In this document: positions 60,982 through 64,000 of the stretch, piece after piece
How positions within the stretch are numbered: the stretch's first letter is position 1
How the letters are laid out: every line of letters begins with the position of its first letter
Origin: JAISGQ01 sp045536305
Lineage (GTDB): Bacteria; Bacillota; Clostridia; Oscillospirales; Acutalibacteraceae
Assembly (NCBI GenBank): GCA_045536305.1
Contig: JAZSNH010000089.1
Location: forward strand, 36,375 to 100,374
Reading direction: 5' to 3'
Length of the DNA: 64,000 bases
Made by a program: the position numbers and the translations under genes
The notes under the pieces: generated by a model
Told to the model about the DNA's origin: nothing
The model's database searches: none
The model's input: the letters and a program-made list of their open reading frames with translations, nothing else

Positions 60982-62439
60982 TTATTTGTTTTGCTCAACA
61001 GGTTGACCATAATTATAACTATAGCTGTATTTTCCGTAGTTGTTTGAAACTTGATCAGAGTCGGTAACAATGATGCCCAATATATTTGACTGTGTGCTTT
61101 CGATTTTAGCAAGTGCCTTATTCAAATCATTATATTTTGTTTTTCCTTCACGTGCAAGCATAATAATACCGGCGGCGTGCTTGGAAAGAATAAGTGCATC
61201 AGCAACGATATTAACAGGGGGTGAATCTATAAAGATATAATCATAATTTTCGGATAACTTGCCGATCAATTCACTCATGTTATCAGAACCGATAAGCTCC
61301 GAGGGGTTGGGAGGAATCGGTCCTCCGGTGATAAGGTCAAGATTCGGTCGTATATTACTTATAAGTGCGGACTCTACAGTTGACATACCGGCCAGAATGC
61401 GAGAAAGTCCCTTTGAGTTGTTCTGGTGAAAAATTCTGTGAAGAGTAGGGTTACGAAGGTCGCCCTCCATAAGAAGTACCTTAGAACCGGTAGATGCCAT
61501 TGATATTGCAAGATTAACAGATGTAGTTGATTTGCATTCATTGGGAAGGGAGCTTGAAATAATTATGACCTTATGATTGGTTGTAGCCATGGAAAACATA
61601 AGATTAGTACGAACCATGTTATATGATTCGGTCATAATAAACGGAGAATTAGCTGAAATAATGGTGAAATCAGCTAACAATTTCTTGTTTGTCATCTTGT
61701 TTTGTGAAAGTGCCTTATTGGCATGTAAAACAGAAGACGGAATATTAAGCTCCTTAAGGGCGAAGATATCAGGAATTGAACCGATAACGGGTACATTGCA
61801 CTTATTTGAGAGATCATGCTCGTTTTTGACGGTATTTGCAAGCAGGTCAATAAGAAGATAAACAACTGCTGCAATAACAAATCCGATAAAAAAGCCTATC
61901 AGAGTTAATAATGTAATATTGGGAGAGGTAGGCTTACCGGTTGCTTTTGCACGGCTGAGGACCTGAACAGAGCCGCCGTTTATGACTTCGCGTATAACAT
62001 CAGAAGCAATGTCTGCATAACCGTTGCAGATATTTGCAGAAAGATACGGATCGGTTGAGGTTGCAGTGATTTTTAATATTTCAGTATTTTCAACAGTTGA
62101 AAAAGAAATCATTTCAAGGATCTCATCTTTTGAGTATTCGAGACCTGTCAATTTAAGCAGCTTATCAACGGCCTTATCGGTCTGAAGAATAACCTTGTAG
62201 GTATTTACAAGCTTCTGAGATGCATTGATGTCATTGGCGTTAACGTTTGTATCGTTTGAGCTGTTGTTCGCGGATATATTGGTTACATATAATTCAATAC
62301 TGGACTGATATCTTGGTTTAATAAAAAATGAGCTTATAAAAAAAATAACAATACCTGTAATCAGGGAGAAAAGGGCAATGTATTTTAATTTTGTTTTTAT
62401 TATACCGAATATATCTAACAGATTGATTTCGCCTTCCAT
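60982..62439 (-). CDS. Wzc-like polysaccharide co-polymerase/tyrosine autokinase
   Basis: A 485-residue fusion of a Wzz-type chain-length domain and a bacterial tyrosine kinase, which control polymerisation and export of capsule or exopolysaccharide. Membrane segments lie at about 20-40 and 176-200, with the outer Wzz part between. The kinase has Walker A' LLMEGDLRNP, Walker B DYIFIDSPP and a C-terminal tyrosine cluster YGKYSYSYNYG for autophosphorylation. The Walker A is SLPNECKSTT, where the usual form is PGEGKST, so both loop glycines are changed. ATG 62439 is preferred over GTG 62451, which overlaps AAAGGTG. Confidence 0.88.
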   Translation of the reverse strand: MEGEINLLDIFGIIKTKLKYIALFSLITGIVIFFISSFFIKPRYQSSIELYVTNISANNSSNDTNVNANDINASQKLVNTYKVILQTDKAVDKLLKLTGLEYSKDEILEMISFSTVENTEILKITATSTDPYLSANICNGYADIASDVIREVINGGSVQVLSRAKATGKPTSPNITLLTLIGFFIGFVIAAVVYLLIDLLANTVKNEHDLSNKCNVPVIGSIPDIFALKELNIPSSVLHANKALSQNKMTNKKLLADFTIISANSPFIMTESYNMVRTNLMFSMATTNHKVIIISSSLPNECKSTTSVNLAISMASTGSKVLLMEGDLRNPTLHRIFHQNNSKGLSRILAGMSTVESALISNIRPNLDLITGGPIPPNPSELIGSDNMSELIGKLSENYDYIFIDSPPVNIVADALILSKHAAGIIMLAREGKTKYNDLNKALAKIESTQSNILGIIVTDSDQVSNNYGKYSYSYNYGQPVEQNK

Positions 62440-62475
62440 ATGGCAGATCACCTTTCAAATAATTTTATGTTCTAA

Positions 62476-62511
62476 TTTTATAATTATTTTTATGAAGAAA
62501 TAATTATAAAA
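62476..62511 (-). other. AT-rich stem-loop in the kinase leader
   Basis: TTTTATAATTATTT pairs perfectly with AAATAATTATAAAA around an eight-base loop, inside the roughly 165-base leader between the promoter and the kinase gene. Confidence 0.6.
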
Positions 62512-62607
62512 ATGCATTTGTTGAATTTCGACAAATATCTCAAATGAGAAGATTTAAAATACAATAAATTGTGACATCAAAACTTGAAAACAACAATATA
62601 TGTATAT

Positions 62608-62635
62608 ATTATACTTTAATTGGCCTATTTGTCAA
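62608..62635 (-). promoter_or_regulatory. Strong promoter of the Wzc-like kinase operon
   Basis: On the minus strand a perfect TTGACA (62635-62630) and a perfect TATAAT (62613-62608) are 16 bases apart. Transcription should start near 62600 and produce a leader of about 160 bases. Confidence 0.72.
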
Positions 62636-62657
62636 TGGTAAGAGAAGACAAATTAGC

Positions 62658-62706
62658 AAAAGGAAAGGACTTGCAGTGCATACTGAACTGCAAGTCCTTT
62701 CCTTTT
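62658..62706. terminator. Very strong terminator after the ACT gene
   Basis: A 20-bp perfect stem (62658-62677 with 62687-62706; core GGACTTGCAGT/ACTGCAAGTCC) with a nine-base loop, A-rich on one side and T-rich on the other, so it can act in both directions. Confidence 0.92.
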
Positions 62707-62711
62707 ATAAA

Positions 62712-63143
62712 TTACATATTATATATTTTATCGGGTGAGATGCTTTCGACGCCATCTGAATTGAGAACCTCAACGGCTTTTTCCTCATTGTCAACACGAA
62801 GGATAACGTAAGCCTTACCTCTGTCACGGCTTAAGAATGCATACATGTATTCGACAACGATGTTTGCATCGGCAAGAAGTCTTAATGCAACAGAGAATTT
62901 ACCGGGTTCGTCATCGATTCCAACGGCGATAACGCTTGTAAGTGTAACAGTAAGTCCTGCAGCCTTGAGTGCAGCACAGGCTTCATCGGGTTTATTGACG
63001 ATCAGACGGAGAATACCGAAATCAGTAGTATCTGCAACAGAAATAGCTCGAATATCGATGCCTGCCTTTGCAATAACTTCGGTGATATCAGCAAGTCTGC
63101 CGGGTTTGTTTTCAACAAAAATAGAAAGCTGCTTTATTAACAT
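62712..63143 (-). CDS. Tandem ACT-domain protein
   Basis: A 143-residue protein made of two ACT domains. The first has QLSIFVENKPGRLADITEVIA (residues 5-25), the second has IDDEPGKFSVALRLLADANI. ACT domains bind amino acids and regulate enzymes. This protein is usually encoded beside phenylacetate-CoA ligase (PaaK) and indolepyruvate ferredoxin oxidoreductase in anaerobes, and the paaK gene lies 28 bases upstream here. It may sense an aromatic amino acid. AAGGAG precedes ATG 63143. Confidence 0.9.
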   Translation of the reverse strand: MLIKQLSIFVENKPGRLADITEVIAKAGIDIRAISVADTTDFGILRLIVNKPDEACAALKAAGLTVTLTSVIAVGIDDEPGKFSVALRLLADANIVVEYMYAFLSRDRGKAYVILRVDNEEKAVEVLNSDGVESISPDKIYNM

Positions 63144-63171
63144 TTTATAACACTCCTTTATAGGTTAGATA

Positions 63172-63858
63172 TCAATTATCAAAGCTGCGGTTATCGATTA
63201 CTCTTTTGGCTTTGCCTTCGCTTCTGGGCAGAGACTTAGGCTCTACAAGATTTATTTTTGCAGAAACACCGAGAACAGACTGCATACGGTCGCCAATTCG
63301 TTTCTCGTAATCTTCGATGCCCTTAACCGTATCGGTAAACATATCGGGTGTCATTTCGACCTTGACAGTCATGCGGTCGAGGTTATTAACTCTGTCAACG
63401 ATAATAAGGTAATTTGAGGTGAGACCGAGCGAGGTGAGAACAAATTCGATCTGAGAGGGGAATACGTTAACACCGCGAATAATAAGCATATCGTCGCTTC
63501 TGCCCTTGGGCTTGGCCATGCGGACAGTGGTACGGCCGCATTCGCAGGGTGTGCGGTCAAGCTTGCATATATCACGGGTGCGGTATCTGATGAGGGGGAG
63601 AGCCTCTTTGCCGATGCAGGTAAATACAAGCTCACCGTATTCGCCGTCGGGAAGTACTTCGCCTGTATCGGGGTCGATAATTTCGGGATAGAAATAGTCT
63701 TCCTGGACATGCATGCCGTTCTGGCACCAGCATTCACCGGAAACACCGGGACCTGCGATCTCGGAAAGACCGTAAATATCATAAGCTTTTATAGCAAGCA
63801 GCTCTTCGATTTCTTTTCTCATACCCTCGGTCCATGGCTCAGCGCCGAAAACACCACC
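63172..63858 (-). pseudogene. paaK: Phenylacetate-CoA ligase PaaK, C-terminal part only
   Basis: The frame encodes the last half of a PaaK-type aryl-CoA ligase, from GVFGAEPWTEG onward: YGLSEIAGPGVSGEC (adenylate-forming core), RYRTRDICKL, GRSDDMLIIRGVNVFPSQIE and the C-terminal lid with SEGKAKRVID. About 227 of a usual 430 or so residues are present. Upstream of about 63855 the same frame stops looking like PaaK and meets a TGA at 63925-63927, and no start codon with a ribosome-binding site is available. Either the gene is 5'-truncated by a rearrangement or the assembly is chimeric here. The enzyme activates arylacetates or arylpyruvate products to CoA thioesters. Confidence 0.7.
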
Positions 63859-64000
63859 GCATTCTTTTCCCGTACGGCCATATGTATTTCTGTTTGGGAG
63901 AGAGCCGCATCCAAAAGTGTCCCTTCAATAACCGCAGACAGCGGCAGTGCAATGCCCTCGTCATCCACCGCATAATGGATCACATGGGTATTTGTCTCCC
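63856..64000 (-). other. Fragment of an unrelated reading frame at the window edge
   Basis: In another minus-strand frame the sequence is open from the window end to about 63855 and reads like protein (THVIHYAVDDEGIALPLS and LLDAALSQTEIHMAVREKN), with a higher GC content than the neighbouring genes. I do not recognise the family. It runs into paaK sequence out of frame and stops at 63819-63821. It is incomplete on both sides. Confidence 0.35.

Noticed and set aside
1..64000. tRNA, rRNA, CRISPR-Cas, restriction-modification, toxin-antitoxin or prophage genes
   Set aside because: No cloverleaf, rRNA-like sequence or recognisable protein of these classes was found; intergenic gaps are short.

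Overview
The window looks like the chromosome of a low-GC, probably anaerobic, spore-forming Firmicute of class Clostridia, most likely Ruminococcaceae/Oscillospiraceae-like. This is inferred from gene content: an IspH-S1 fusion, GerW/YtfJ, a DacF-type carboxypeptidase, YlbF, the sepF-ylmH-divIVA cluster, split transketolase subunits, a PaaK/ACT pair, and a GlnRS encoded beside GluRS. No rRNA, tRNA, CRISPR array, prophage or replication origin was seen.

Layout. 1-1280: end of an operon with two Rnf/Nqr-type membrane subunits that lack the usual cluster-binding cysteines. 1342-18838: a long plus-strand housekeeping run of miaB, ylbF, a HAD phosphatase, mutS, mutL, miaA, a HlyD-like envelope protein, ylmE, sepF, ylmH, divIVA, ileS, lspA, an RluA-family pseudouridine synthase and a Cof phosphatase. 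18838-20624: transketolase halves. Their terminator hairpin (20627-21974) is split in its loop by an intact IS3-family element (20655-21946). 22087-27624: radC, uvrB, uvrA. 27701-29887: a DUF5685 protein, a J-domain protein with a cysteine-rich tail and a membrane protein. 29945-34935: a flavoprotein, cmk, ispH-rpsA and a stand-alone E2-like protein. 35032-42533: nucleobase and nucleoside salvage (upp, xpt and a BMP-type ABC importer). 43504-46848 (minus): gltX, glnS and a doubtful small ORF. 47010-52633: a site-2 protease, scpA, scpB, a DUF2953 protein, gerW, dacF, rluB and a small unknown. 52756-55989: a three-gene biotin carboxyltransferase set (12S-like, biotin carrier, 5S-like). 56120-59495: ROK kinase, SDR oxidoreductase, galactokinase. 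59585-62439 (minus): a Wzc-like tyrosine kinase and a membrane-anchored TTPxP-repeat protein. 62712-64000 (minus): an ACT protein and a paaK that loses homology at about 63855, where unrelated coding sequence begins.

How the genes work together. The first half couples mismatch repair, tRNA modification and septum assembly. radC-uvrBA adds nucleotide excision repair. upp, xpt and the BMP transporter form a salvage island. scpA/scpB support chromosome segregation. The biotin cluster has the subunit composition of a soluble transcarboxylase with no membrane decarboxylase subunit beside it.

The best leads are the insertion sequence placed in the loop of a terminator hairpin, with its own hairpin hiding the transposase ribosome-binding site; the cysteine-less RnfA/RnfE pair; the transcarboxylase-like cluster; the DUF5685/J-protein pair; and a possible internal start for S1 inside ispH-rpsA. 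I did not find an unmistakable new defence or mobile system. All assignments come from reading motifs and context, with no database search.
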